Shown piece after piece: positions 10,699 to 21,744 of a DNA stretch of 64,000 bases. Origin of the DNA: Prorocentrum cordatum. Taxonomy: Eukaryota; Sar; Dinophyceae; Prorocentrales; Prorocentraceae. The notes under the pieces are model-generated. The model worked only from the letters and a program-made list of their open reading frames with translations, searched no databases and was not told the origin of the DNA. The position numbers and the translations under genes were made by a program. Each line of letters opens with the position of its first letter. Position 1 is the first letter of the stretch. The stretch lies in NCBI GenBank assembly GCA_963575745.1, contig CAUYUJ010016349.1, positions 62,001-126,000 on the forward strand, in the 5' to 3' direction.

Positions 10699-11280
10699 AT
10701 GATGTTGATGACGATGATGATGCTAGTTGCGATGATGAGGATGATGCTGATGATGATGGTGGTGGTGGTGATGTTGATGTAGCCATTCTTACCGTGCGCT
10801 GGACACTGTGGATGCCCTGGGTGCCAACGGCCCTGCATGCTTAGTCACTCACATACTCATCATCATCATCACTCGCCGTTGGGGCTCGTAAATCCGCTTG
10901 AGCCGCAGATGGCGGCAGTGAGCGAGCGATCTACAATCAAGATGCGGTGGCAATGAAATCTGGCTCCACGTATCCTTGTGACACCCTACCCGCCCAACGC
11001 CAGATCAAAGGGAAGAGCCTCAGAAATCTATTCGGTTGCACGCGGTGTATCAGTTCGACCCTCTTCTCCATAGTTTGCCGCGATTTCTGGACAACTTCTC
11101 ATATGCCCACCCCGTCCAGGTACAGGGGGAGGGACTAGAGGGCCTCGCGTATCGCTACCAGCACTTCCAGAAACGATGCTGCGGCGACGATGGTTTTGCA
11201 ATAGCGTTCAATAGGTTCACAACAACCTTTCCGCTCTATTCGTTCAGGCTCAATCTCTTCGGGACTCGCATGCTCACCGC
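10699..11280. other. GAT array end, right direct repeat and unassigned sequence
   Basis: A GATGATGATGGTGGT array runs to about 10,775. The right 41-bp direct repeat follows at 10836-10876. From 10,880 to the helicase-like frame there are open frames but no recognised motif. This stretch could include the upstream part of the helicase-like gene, which has no clear N-terminus. Confidence 0.35.
10836..10876 (+). repeat. 41-bp perfect direct repeat, right copy
   Basis: Identical to 6774-6814. It sits just after the end of the satellite block. Confidence 0.9.
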
Positions 11281-11283
11281 CGC

Positions 11284-12234
11284 TTGTCTTTCGAAACCGC
11301 TTCTCACTTATGGCTCGGCTACGGCATGGGCATATACTGGGAGACGCTGGCGAGGTGGATCAACACGCGCGCTCGTCGCGACGCTCGGCGTCTGGGCGTG
11401 CCCCTTGTTTTCCTGCAGGCCGTTGACGAGTGCGGCACGATTCAGAGCGAGCCCGACGCGGGTCGGCGCCTCCTGAACGTCCCGAACATGCACAAGACGG
11501 GGGACATCCACGGCGTTTTGCCGGCCCACGTCGGCATGGAGGTGCGGTTCACGGCAGCGCAGGAGGAGCTGAAGAAGAAGTTGGGGCTCGTGCAGGAGCA
11601 GCGGGCCACCATCGTGTCCTTCGAGTTCCACCACGAGGACGAGCAGCGCTACGAGGAGTGCTCGGCAGGCCAGCTCTTTCGCCCCCGCTTCCTACCGCAG
11701 GGAATCTGGCTGCAGGTGCACGGCTTCAAGGAGTCTCCGATCTACCAGGAGGTCGCCGAGGTGCTGCGACAGGGCGCCGAAGGCGCCGACGACGACGGCC
11801 AGGCCGAGGCGCGGGCGCGGAGCTTGCTGATGTTCAGGCCCAGCGAAAGGGAGTTCACATGGCAGAGCTCGGGGGCGCACAGCGTGCGCCGCTCGGGGTT
11901 CACCCTGACGCACGCGTCCTACCTGACCTCCACGCTGTCGCAGGGCCAGACGCTGCGCAAGGGCGTCACCATCGACTGCGCGAGAGACGAGGACGCTGGC
12001 CGCACGGGCATGTCGGACGAGCAGTGGTGGCTGCACCTCTACGTCATGTTCTCCCGCGCCACGTGCATGCGGAACATGCTGATCCTGCGGCCGCCGCCGC
12101 GAGAGTTCCTGGAGTGCGGGCCGCCGGCGTCCCTGCGGAAGGCGCTCCTGGAGTTCGACAAGAGAGCGGTTTTGTCCAGGGCGGAGGCGAAGCAGCTCGC
12201 GGCAGAGCTGGGCTTCGTGCTGCCTTCCGCCTGA
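11284..12234 (+). CDS. PIF1/RecD-like helicase, C-terminal region
   Basis: A 316-residue open frame with steady GC-rich codon use. It contains NVPNMHKTGDIHGVLPAHVG, matching the segment before motif V in PIF1-like helicases where a protein of this type binds the displaced strand ('L.L..G..V'). Further on HASYLTSTLSQGQTLRKGV matches the conserved 'T.HKSQGQTL' motif, and WWLHLYVMFSRATC matches the 'YVALSR' motif VI. Walker A and B motifs are absent, so this is only the C-terminal half of superfamily 1B architecture. Either the ATPase half is in upstream exons I cannot find, or the copy is truncated. I recall very similar conserved C-terminal proteins in many dinoflagellate gene models. The listed start is not credible as a real N-terminus. 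The tail after motif VI (RPPPREFLECGPPASLRKAL) ends cleanly at a stop. It would act on DNA or RNA in the nucleus or a mobile element; substrate unknown. Confidence 0.7.
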   Translation: MSFETASHLWLGYGMGIYWETLARWINTRARRDARRLGVPLVFLQAVDECGTIQSEPDAGRRLLNVPNMHKTGDIHGVLPAHVGMEVRFTAAQEELKKKLGLVQEQRATIVSFEFHHEDEQRYEECSAGQLFRPRFLPQGIWLQVHGFKESPIYQEVAEVLRQGAEGADDDGQAEARARSLLMFRPSEREFTWQSSGAHSVRRSGFTLTHASYLTSTLSQGQTLRKGVTIDCARDEDAGRTGMSDEQWWLHLYVMFSRATCMRNMLILRPPPREFLECGPPASLRKALLEFDKRAVLSRAEAKQLAAELGFVLPSA

Positions 12235-12239
12235 GCGCG

Positions 12240-12365
12240 GCTGCGCCTCGCTCGAAGCCCGCGGGGTTGTCCCAACGGCTTGGTCTTGCGCGCCAACGGC
12301 TCGCGGGGTTGTCCCGACAGCCTGGCCCGCGGGGTTGTCCCAACGGCTGCGCGACGTGACCAGTA
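12240..12365 (+). repeat. Short GGGGTTGTCCCAACGGCT repeat
   Basis: Three copies of GCGGGGTTGTCCCAACGGCT-like sequence at about 12260, 12300 and 12330 follow directly on the helicase stop codon. Confidence 0.6.
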
Positions 12366-12827
12366 GAGAACGCGCCTGTGCTGGCCGTGGCGGCGACGGC
12401 GCCGAGGAACATCGACATGCGCGCTCATGCAACAGGAAGGGGAGGAGGTGGCGGGGCGCGGAACAAACAGGGGGGCGAGGATGGGGACAACGCAAGGAGT
12501 GGAAGGGGGGCCCGCGCCAAGGCGAGAGGAAATATACGCAGAAGAGACAGCCAGGACGCCTCACCAACCACGAGGGCGACGGTGATGGCTTTTTCCAGAT
12601 TCGCCCAGAGGATTCTTATGTGGGGTTCTTCCGTCGGAGTAATTTTTGGCCCCGTCTCCAACGAATGGCTCCGTCTCAGAACATGCGCGGGTCATAGATA
12701 ATCGCATTGGACGGACGTTTCAGCGACTGGTTTCTGACAGAAAGGTATCACATGTGCCCTCCTACTCGAGACGCCAGCCGCAGCCCCTCACAACGATGCT
12801 CCCGGCGCGGCTCTCAGCAGCGCAAAC
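12366..12827. other. Spacer before the copia element; possible left end of the element
   Basis: Purine-rich at 12430-12530, then mixed sequence. No long terminal repeat could be identified by eye, so the left boundary of the copia element is unknown. It may lie here. Confidence 0.3.
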
Positions 12828-14703
12828 TTGTTGCGCAATCCTCTCCAACTGCCAGCGGCGTGGCAAAACTCCGAGACCAGTTTGAAACAAACGCACGCGA
12901 CCCAACAGCTATCGGGTCTGGCCGCTCAGACGGCCACTATCAGACAGGAGCTGCAACATGCTCTTACCTTGGTCGATGCTAGGATCGCTGAGGATCGATC
13001 GATCATCTCTCAGGTCCAATCCCAGGTCGACCAGATGGAGTCACGCCGAGGTGCCGACTCCAGAACGATCCAGACGCTTCACGACTACCTCCTACGGATG
13101 GAGGCACAATTCGCGACCGTCAGGGATACAGGGGCTGCTGCTGCCAGGACATTACACGATGAGCTCCTGATGGTACGTCAGACCCCACCAATGGAGGTAC
13201 ATGGAACTACGGACTCTCAGCTACGTGAGGACTCGGATACGCTTCGCACCCAGGTCCACCAGCACGCTGCCACGATACACGTCCACCCATCCCACCCTCG
13301 CGTCCGAGTGAGATGGTCAGCTGCGCGGTGCCGAGACGGCCCTCGCTCGCCGCCTTGAGGCCGTCGAAGGGCGCGCGCCAACGTTCGAGAAACGAGTCCC
13401 CCAGGTCGAGCAGGATATCCCCGAACTACGGACTGCGCTGGCTGAGTTGCGTGTCGTGCGGGCCCGTGCTGACCAGCTGGGCAGCCCAATTTCGGTTTGC
13501 GATTTCGCGCCCCTCGAAGCCCGCGTGGCCGAGGCGCGCCAGGCGGCGGACCGCGCGCAGTTGCGATTCACCCAGATCTCCCAGGAAAGAGACGCTGACA
13601 AGGCACGGGCCGACTCAATCCTAGCCCGTTTGGAACAAGAGCGCAAAGCGCGCGACCAACGACTCCGAGACCTCGAGCGCGGGGTGGACGGGCACTCCCA
13701 GCGGACCCACGATGCCAACGTTGAGTTGCGTGGCCTTCAACAGAGCGCCCAACAGACGCAGCGCAGCGTTACGACCAACGAAGCTACAGTGACCTCGCGC
13801 GTCAGCAACACCGAGCTCCATCACCAACCTCCAGACCATCGACGCGCCCCCACGCACGCCGATGGTGACATCCGCACAGGCCATGCACGACGCGCATCGC
13901 CAGGTGCCGCTTCAGCCGCGGCCTTTATTCAGACGCGTCACGTTTCTCCTGCGCGACCTCCTTCTTCAACGCAACCGGTTCCTTCTCAGACGTCGTCGCG
14001 CGTCTCTGCTACCGCCGCTTTTCCTATCAAGGAGTCCGACACCTTGCGCGCGCCACAACTGCCGCGCACTACGCAGCTACAGGAGTGGAAGCAGACAGTT
14101 CGCAACAACTTTGGCAGTGCTTCTGGGCGCCCTGCCGAGGCCCATGCATTCCTACGCGTTGCAGAACAGACCGCGATGACCTACGAGGACCTTCAGGGCG
14201 GCGGCCACTTCGAGAGTATCGACTGCAAGCTTGCAGCCGGACTCGCTGCTGTCCTGACCTCAGAGGTACGCTGCCGCGTCGAGAACCTCGCGGCTCAGGA
14301 GCGCCAAGCCAGCCGCATGCTCAAAGGCAGACAAATCGACTGGACGATACTACAGTCCTACAAGGTCATTGCAGTCGACGACGCCCTGCGCGACTTTGAG
14401 CGTCTGCAATTACTACGCATGCGCGACGACGACCTCCAACGGTTCATTGTGGACTGGGACAACCTATTATTCGAATGCCGCCAACCATCCGACACGAGAA
14501 TATTGGAATCAGTATTCCGAGCTCAGATGCGACGACGCCATTTGATGAGGCAGGATATACACGACTACAACGAAATGATTCCCAACGACCCCAATAGAAC
14601 CTTCGAGTGGCTTCGGCAACGGGTTCTGGACAGTTCGAACTCCGCCGACTTGAGCGCAACCAGCACGACCTCGAGAACGAATCGAGCAGACGCGATTCTG
14701 TGA
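12828..14703 (+). mobile_element. Ty1/copia element: gag-like region (frameshifted)
   Basis: Two open frames in different phases (12828-13358, then 13447-14703) read as one protein broken at about 13,350-13,450. The N-terminal part is rich in heptad-like helices (QLSGLAAQTATIRQELQHAL, then ARIAEDRSIISQVQSQVDQM; later VAEARQAADRAQLRFTQISQ), typical of a coiled-coil capsid precursor. After a proline/serine linker comes a globular part (LPRTTQLQEWKQTVRNNFGS to RTFEWLRQRVLD) placed where the capsid-like domain of copia gag would be. No start codon can be fixed. The frameshift means this copy cannot make an intact Gag without recoding. Confidence 0.65.
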
Positions 14704-15030
14704 TTTGTGCAGCGTTCAAATCTGGGGGGTGCAAGAAGGGGAAAAGTGCAAGATGCTCCGCGCAGGCTCCAGCAGTCGTTCGACTACTCGACCGACTCCG
14801 CGGTCATCTGCCCGTGACCGGGGCCGCTGCGACAGACGACCCTCTACTGGTCGTTCTACCGGACCAACGGCGAGAGACAAACCTCGGCAGAACTTCTGCT
14901 TTCGCCAAGACTGGGTCCTGTCCCAAGAAGGGCCGTTGCACGTGCCCCCACCAACCAGCATGCACCTTCTACGCAGACCCGAAGCAAACCTGCGCACGGC
15001 TACCGGTGCCGCAACGCTCACATTAACCCC
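14690..15030 (+). mobile_element. Ty1/copia element: cysteine/histidine knuckle of gag
   Basis: In a third phase, partly overlapping the end of the previous frame, are two Cys-rich motifs: CAAFKSGGCKKGKSARC and then AFAKTGSCPKKGRCTCPHQP with a further Cys. Spacing resembles a CCCH-type zinc knuckle (C-x5-C-x4/5-C-x3-H) rather than the classic CCHC. It sits between capsid-like and protease segments, which is the expected nucleic-acid-binding position in copia polyproteins. Confidence 0.6.
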
Positions 15031-15516
15031 GACACTAAGACTCTTGACCAGAGCCCTGTTCGGCAGCGCAGCAAAGACAGCCGAAACAGGGCGCCCTCCC
15101 CGCGACATGTGGGGGGCAGAAGGCAGTCGCCCTACAAGAACCGACAGCGCCCCCGCAGTCTGGGGGGGGCGCGTTGGTCACGACGAGGGTCGCCGTCTCC
15201 GCGGCGCGGGGGGCGACGCGACTCGCGCTCTCGCGGGCGTCGCGGATGGTCGCCGCGCCCTCCGCGCCGCTAAGGCTCAACATCTAGGACATCCCACTGG
15301 GGCTCTACCCGCGGCCGCTCCCCCGCCAGAAGCGACAGGGCGAGAGGCCGTTCTTCATCCAGACACCGCAGCCGCTCGCCGTCTACTCGCGGTCGTGTTC
15401 GGCCACCTGCTCCAGGCCGCTGCGATCGACGGCGTGACCGCGCCGCTGTCTCTCGCGAACGGACTCTGATCCTGTCTGGCTCAGCGAAGCGGGGGGTCAT
15501 ATTTGACCTTGACAAC
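15031..15516 (+). mobile_element. Ty1/copia element: gag-pol linker, Arg-rich
   Basis: All frames are Arg/Ser/Pro-rich (for example SRSRSPSTRGRVRP-like readings), with no domain. This is the expected disordered linker between the zinc knuckle and the protease in this element. Frame changes prevent choosing one reading. Confidence 0.4.
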
Positions 15517-17208
15517 GTGGATATTACTACTTGCACGGTAAAACATATAATGTACACATGGACGGAATCATCATACTGCAGAGGTGACACGGTCGATGTT
15601 CCTGATATCTTACCCGACTGGTGGTTACGGGCCAGTGCGCATGCGCTCCGCGCCGCGCAGGAGGACGCCCAGCGGTTGCACGACGATATCACCGCGCCGC
15701 CAACCACAATCTCCGCGTCGGCGGCAACGCCCGCGCCGACGCCCCAGCGGCCCATGGCAGCGCTATCACGCCCATGGCTCTTGGACAGTGGTTATGCCCA
15801 TCATGTCCAAGACAAGTCTGACCTACTACCGCGCGAGACCACTCGAGCACGGCAAGGGCGCGAACGCATCCTCGAGACGCCCAACGGCGAACGAGTCGTC
15901 AACGAGCATATCAAGCTCAAACTACCGCAGATTGGCTCCAGTTCGGCCCTGGCTATGGCGGATTGCTTCTCGCCGCTATCAGTGGGGCAATTGGTTCAGG
16001 AAGACGGTTTCAGACAGCTTCGGGATCCTACTCTTGGTTACCTATTGCAAGACCTTCGCGGTCAATGGTGCAGAGTTCACGTCGACAACCAAATTCCAGC
16101 GCTCGATATTCACAATCTGCAGAAGATTCCGCCTCCCGACTGGCATGCGTCACGCCCCGCATCACGATGCTTTTCGTCGTTAGTGGCGCCCATTACACAG
16201 GAGGGCCCAACCTTGCCGGCGGCCGCGCCAGCAGCGCCAGTGGCCGCGCCGGCACCGACGCTGCAGACATTTACGCGCGACCACCACCAGGTTTCGACGA
16301 CCGAGCCGGCGGTTGCACCTGCACTGCCAGGCAGACCACGTCCTCCCATCGACCCTTCGCTACATCACACACACACGCACACACACGCCCCGAAGCATCC
16401 AGATTGTGAGATCTGTGCGCGGATCCTGGCACGCAACGCGCCACGTCGGCGACGGCGCCGACCGAATCCACCTCGTGACCCCGCCGCCGATGACGATCAA
16501 TATGAAGCCTTTGTGCCGCGGCGATTCGGCGAGGCTCTGACCGCAGACCACATTGTACTTGCTGCGGACGAGACTGCCGACAAGTACGGCGACAAGCGCG
16601 CTGTCGTTGTGCTGGGCAAGTTTACGGGCACTATCATGGCATACCCAGCAAAACATACAGACGCCGAGACCACCAAGGCATCGTTCCTGAAGTTCCTTGC
16701 GCCCAATGATGAGGCCAAACATATTTGCACTGACAATTCTGGGGAGCTTCACAAAGCACGCCGACAGTTGGGATGGCATCGTGACACCAGCACACCAAAC
16801 CGGCCACATACCAACAGCATCGCAGAGTGCGCGGTCCAGTCTGTCATGCAGGGCGCACGGGCTGTACTCCACAACTCAGGACTTGGTCATGAGTGGTGGA
16901 AAGTGGCTATGCAGGCATGGTGTTGTGGCCGCAACTTCATTGCTCGACCGTGTCATGGAGTTGCTGCAAGCACGGATGCATGCAGCGACTTCTCTTCGCG
17001 CGAAGTTCTCTTCGGAGAGTCTTTCAAAGGACACGCGGTTCCATTTTGCAATCGTATCTTCTGGAAATGTTCCAACCCGGACCTCGACAAGTCCGCGGCG
17101 AAGTTTGACGAGACTACTCGAGAGGGTGTGTTCATGGGTTGCCACCTCCACTCCTGGCGGGCGCCGGTCTGGCGACTACCTCGCCATCGACGTGGCCATC
17201 TATGCTAG
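15517..17208 (+). mobile_element. Ty1/copia element: aspartic protease and integrase
   Basis: A 563-codon frame. Around residues 85-95 is PWLLDSGYAHHVQDK, the D-S-G active site of the retroviral-type aspartic protease, followed by TPNGERVV and PLSVGQLVQEDGF, both typical of the copia protease region. After a Pro/Ala linker comes a zinc-binding HTH...HPDCEICARI (HHCC) motif and the integrase core: ALTADHIVLAADETADK (first Asp), HICTDNSGELH (second Asp) and HTNSIAECAVQSVMQGAR (Glu). Thirty residues separate the second Asp and the Glu, slightly fewer than the usual D-35-E. The cleft residues are all present. The frame loses the integrase C-terminus at about 17,140-17,200 by a shift to another phase. 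Order protease-integrase-RT identifies Ty1/copia, not Ty3/gypsy. Confidence 0.9.
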
Positions 17209-18428
17209 GAACCCTGACGGGGAACACTGTCACGTTCATCGTGTCAAAAACATTGTGGTTCCCGATGGGAGACCAGTTTTTCCTGTCCGAGAAGGTCTTC
17301 TACGACGCCACAACCCCGAGAAACACGAGCTGATCTCGTTCCAAACCTCTCGGCCTTTGGGCGCCCCTGCACAGGGTGATCCACCTCTCCTGTATTCTGC
17401 AGAATGGGACGACCCCAGTGTCTCGATTCCTACTACACCAGAACACTCTGAGGCTCTCGGCTCCGGGGGGCCGCCTCACGAGGCACCCGAGCCTTTGGCG
17501 CCGGCTCCCGAGCCTGACTATTGGGAACAGCGCGGTGAGGCTATCTTACGCCACATTCGTACACCGCGGACTCAGCTATTCGCCTTGCCGACGACGTCAT
17601 TGGAGTCCCTGTTCCAGTGGGCAAAATCGACGTTCTTCGCAGCTTTGAAACTACGTCGAGCTTCGAAGGGGAGACATATTTCCGCGATGTGTCGGACGGT
17701 TTCGCCAGCGACCGCCGCCATCTCAGTGGGTCCTGGACGGGTGCCATTCGCGTCTACAAGCGCCCAGAGATTAGTGCCGACGGCAAGATCAACATCCTCG
17801 GTCGGTATACTCGCGCCCCGGCCACTGCTCGACCTGACTTTGCGTTGCCGGAGTTTTGGAATACGATGTCCAAGAAAGAACGGGCGGCGCAACGAGAGTT
17901 CGCTACGGGCGTCTTCCCCGCGCGGAGAGTTCGCCGCGACTCTGCCCTTCGCATCTGGACTCGCACCGGCGAAAACACTCGTTGATTTCAGACAGCCGAC
18001 GGCGACGGACCACCCTGGTCCAATGTGGAACGACGCATAACGCGCGACTTCCACAACTACGCCGTGATCAGGAACGATACAGTGGCGGGCGCTACGGATG
18101 GGCGCAGCACCAATGCGCTGCTTCCAGACGGACCTTGTGACATCATCACTGTACTTTACTACCGCCCAGCGCCGGGTGCAAATCCTGCAGGCGCTGTGCG
18201 ATCGCATGTGATGACCGACAAGTCCAACCTGGTGCCTATGATGCTTTGTGTTCAAGGTCGCAAACAAAGCCACGCGGGCAAGCTTGACTCAGCCCGCTGG
18301 ATACGGCCTCGCATCGGCGCGCGCAACCTCGCCCCCCGCAACCTCACAAAGACAGGTCGCGGCCGGGCCTCGAGCACGGGAAGCACTTCGGAAATGATAC
18401 GAGCGTCTAGAACAAACGACAGACATGG
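17140..18428 (+). mobile_element. Ty1/copia element: integrase tail and linker to RT (frames broken)
   Basis: The reading continues from the integrase in a second phase (DYLAIDVAIYARNPDGEHCH, then HRVKNIVVPDGRPVFPVREG), which fits the post-catalytic domain. It passes through an acidic/proline linker (EHSEALGSGGPPHEAPEPLA) and returns to the first phase with LPEFWNTMSKKERAAQREFA, a motif that precedes the RT in this family. At least two frame changes and several stops are needed before the RT begins, so this is non-functional as it stands. Confidence 0.6.
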
Positions 18429-19590
18429 ATGCTCGACGCGGCGAGGGAACGGGACGATGTTGTACGTGACGCCCGTGAGATGAACAAAAAGGTCCACTTC
18501 GCAAAATTTTTGCATCTTTCATCCGTCGAACGCGCAGAGCTACCTCCTGAACTCCAGAAGTGCAAAGGACGCGTCGTGGTCCAGGGCGACAGCATGAAGG
18601 ACGAGAGTGGCCTTGCAGCTGTCTTCGCCGACGCTGCCTCGAGCGCCTCTCATGTCGAGGCTTCAAAGCTGCGCGGCGCCACCGCGCTCTTGCCTGGCAG
18701 CGGAGGTCAACAGAGCGACGCTCCGGGTGCGTGCGCACAGGCACTGCTGTATGGTGATGGTCGCATCGACCCAGTGGATACGTGGATCACCTTACCTAAA
18801 TAGAGACAGCCATCATCTTGGGCAAAGTACCATAAACCGTGTGTCGCCTCCGATTTGCTCTGTATGCCCTCCCACTGGCAGGTGTCTTCTGGGAGCGACA
18901 CTGCCGTGCGATTCTCGAATCAGTGGGCTTTGCCCCCATTCCCGGCTGGGAATGCGCGTGGAAACATGACGAGCTCGACCTCATCCCGTCAGTTTATATC
19001 GACGACTCCAAGATGGCAGGACCCACTGACAACTTCAAAAAGGGATGGGATCTGATACGGCACAGTGGTATCGACTGGATCCCCCCACGAAATACGACCA
19101 CTACTTGGGATGTGGCCAAGACATTTGGAAAGTACCACAGGACGTTTTCGACGCGCGTATGATTGCGATTCCACACACGACAGGAAACAGTTCACGTCAG
19201 CTTCCAATGTGCGTTGGATTCGGCACGGTATGTTTTATTTTATTGATCAATGCATCGAACGGTATCTAGAATGCGTCTCCAAGCTACCGGGGATGCCTGG
19301 ATCCCGACGGAAACGATCATCATTTCTCAAACCGAGAACAATTCTGCCTCGGTCGAGGGCGGTTGACAGACCCGCGACCCGACCGGCCGCGTCGGTTGCA
19401 TAACCCGCACCCGACGCCACAGGCTTCACCTATGATGCACTCCCACATGCTGACAGCCCTGGCATAGAGGACACATCGTTCACCGACAGAGAGATTATGA
19501 AGACGCCGGCGAACTGTGACCAGACGCCGAGAGTGTACTCATGAAGATATTGCATTTGGCCCGCTGCTGTAGATTCTTCAGGCTTACGCC
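18429..19590 (+). mobile_element. Ty1/copia element: reverse transcriptase (frameshifts and stop)
   Basis: The RT is spread over three phases. 18429-18800 reads KCKGRVVVQGDSMKDESGLA and SASHVEASKLRGATALLPGS followed by SDAPGACAQALL, equivalent to the copia 'KARLVAKG' and 'DV.TAFL' regions, ending at a TAG near 18801. 18839-19162, in another phase, has PSVYIDDSKMAGPTDNFKKG, the YxDD catalytic motif. A third phase carries the connection region (KYLGC-equivalent LLGMWPRHLESTTGRF and FYFIDQCIERY). The last codons, VLMKILHLARCC, match the start of the RT-RNase H hinge and stop at the insertion boundary. The chain resumes at about 25,098. Confidence 0.8.
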
Positions 19591-19626
19591 GCATCCGCCG
19601 ACCCCTTAATTGAAGTCAATGATCAG

Positions 19627-20423
19627 ATGGTTCGAAACCGTTTGGCGGTCGTTTTGGGGTTCTTGTCGGGTTTCTTGGGAGCTCTTCGGGGCCTGAGGGG
19701 GGCATCTTTGTGGCTGTTCGGGCTACTCCTGGGCTCGCCTTCGAGCTCTCTTGGGCTTCTTTGGGCTCTTCTTGGGCTGCTTTGGTGTCCTCGTGGGCCG
19801 TCTTGGGGCTTTTTGGGCCCCCCAGGTGTGTTTTTTTGTGCCCCCTGGGGTTCCTGGGGGCGGAAATATAGATTTCGTAGATTTGTGGTGGCCCTCTGGG
19901 GCTCCTCATGGTGCTGTCTTGCAGTCCTGTGGGGCCGTCTTGGGGGCCTCTTAGGCCGTCTTGAGGCCATCTTGGGTTTGGGCCGTCTTGGGGCCGCCTT
20001 GGGCGCCTCCTGGGCGGTCTCGGGGCGGTCTTCGGGGCCTCCTGGGCAGCTTGGAGCGCCCGCGAGCCGCAGAGGCGCAAGGGCAAACACGCACAGGACA
20101 ACCACAATGGAACATATTGATTTTTCACGAGGCTCTCTTGGGAGGCTTCTTGGGGATCTCTTGGGCCGTCTTGGAGGTCTCTTGGCCCTTTTGGGGCAAT
20201 CTTGGGCGTCTTGGAGCGTTCGTTTGGCGTTTCCGGGCCCTCGTGGGCCGTCTTGGAGGCCTCTTGTGGCTTTCTTGGCCCGTCTTTAGGCCCTCTTGCG
20301 GCCGAAAAAGCTTCGCGGTGCGTTCGTCGTCGGCCCGGGGGGGGGGTCTCCGGTTTGGGGCTCTGGTGGTTATGGGGGGGGGGGGAGATTATCTCACGCG
20401 CCTCGAGACCCACGAGGGGTCGG
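19627..20423 (+). repeat. Leu-Gly repeat family, + orientation, first block
   Basis: Short motifs of the type GGCCGTCTTGGGG / CTCTTGGG repeat irregularly and translate as LGRLLGALGGLLG in several frames. At 20296-20423 the block closes with a conserved tail (AAAAGCTTCG, TCTCCGGTTTGGGG, GGAGATTATCTC, CGCCTCGAGACCCACGAGG) that recurs at 24968-25097. This is therefore a repeat unit with a defined end, not random low complexity. Confidence 0.7.
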
Positions 20424-20929
20424 CGGGATTTTATCAGAAAGTTTCCACGCTTCGTCCACGAAGTGGTTTCCCAGGACAAGCAGGAGAACTCTGCGGGGCG
20501 TTGTGCGCATCGGGTCGTGGTCTGGCCTCATCCTTCTCTTCGCCCTATTCTGAGAATCGTTGGCTCCCCGCGCTCGCCGCATCTCCTGCGTGGACGGGCC
20601 GAGGCCTGATCTAATTTGACCGCCCGTCGACCTCATGTCTCTTCCGACAGAGGGGGGGGGGGGGGTGCGAGGGGGGGGGGCAAGCTAGGTGCGCTCGCGT
20701 CATATCTGACGTCCTAAATGAGGCCCACGCTGCAGCGGGATCACGATTCGGAATGATTCGGGAGCAGAACTGAGGCCGGCGCCTCAGCGAGAGCAGCATT
20801 TTGAAAGAAAAAAACGCCGGCGAACATTTGTTTCCCGGGAATCTTGTGCGTAAAAAACAATACGCAAGGGGGGGTCGGATATCTTCGGGGCGCCATCAGG
20901 GGAAGTGGGAGAGTATTTTCATATTGTAA
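20424..20929. other. Spacer inside the insertion
   Basis: Mixed sequence with no recognised gene. It contains G runs at 20,650-20,680 and is flanked by the end of one Leu-Gly block and a GGA array. Confidence 0.3.
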
Positions 20930-21125
20930 TTGTGGAGGGGGAGGAGGAGGAGGAGGAGGAGGAGGGGGAGGAGGAGGAGGAGGGGGGGGGAGGGGGGGGG
21001 AGGAGGAGCAGGAGTTGCAGGAGGAGCAGGCGGAGCAGGGGGAGGAGGAGGAGCAGCAGGAGGAGCAGGAAGAGCAGGAGGAGCAGGAGGAGGAGGATGG
21101 GGGGGAGGAGGAGCAGGAGGGGGAG
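20930..21125 (+). repeat. GGA/GAGCAGGA array
   Basis: Purine-only tract made of GGAGGAGGA and GGAGCAGGA units. Open frames across it give poly-Glu or poly-Gly and are not genes. Confidence 0.9.
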
Positions 21126-21450
21126 ACCGTGGATTGGGATGAATGGGGGGCGGAACTGATGCCGAGGGATCAGTGCGAACGCTGCCGGCGGAGGTTGCTG
21201 GTAGACGCGCTCGCGAAGTTACGAGTCCCAGATGGAGGGAATGCCAGCGCTCTGCAAAGAGTGCACGGAAGAGATAAATTCGCCGGCCCAGCGGGCCAGG
21301 GCGTGCTAAGATCTCCGGTAACTGGTTAACAGTATTAACAGTATTTCTAGTTCGCGCACGCGGGGCGGCCCCTGGGGGTCCCCCGGCGAAAAGTACCCCG
21401 ACCAACGCCCGACCGCCGCCCGACCGCCGCCCGGCCAAGTCTACTCAGAG
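21126..21450. other. Spacer inside the insertion
   Basis: No gene recognised. Ends with a triple CCGCCGCCCGACC repeat at about 21,410-21,435. Confidence 0.3.
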
Positions 21451-21476
21451 ATGGTTTTCCTTCTGGGTGCGGCCTC

Positions 21477-21698
21477 TCAGGCTCCCCAGAGCGCGCTCAG
21501 AGTGCCCCAAGAGGCCCCCGAGACTGCCCAAGAGGCCCCCGAGACGCCCAAAGAGCGCTCGAAGACGCCGAAGATGACCCCAAAACGGCCCAAAAGGCCC
21601 CCAAGACAGCCCAAGAGGCCTCCAAGACGCCCCAAGAGCCTTCCAAGAGGCCTCCGAAGAGAGCCCCAAGAGGCCAAAATCGTTGATTTGCATTTTTT

Positions 21699-21744
<46 letters not shown>

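Noticed and set aside
6690-10876. CRISPR array (regular repeats with variable parts)
   Set aside because: Repeats are contiguous tandem units without unique spacers, and the context is eukaryotic with no cas genes.
19616-20479. Pro/Lys-rich 'RRPKDGPRKPQEA' proteins and 'LGRLLGALG' proteins from the Leu-Gly blocks
   Set aside because: Both are readings of the same repeat in opposite strands and several phases. No selection for one frame, no conserved ends as protein.
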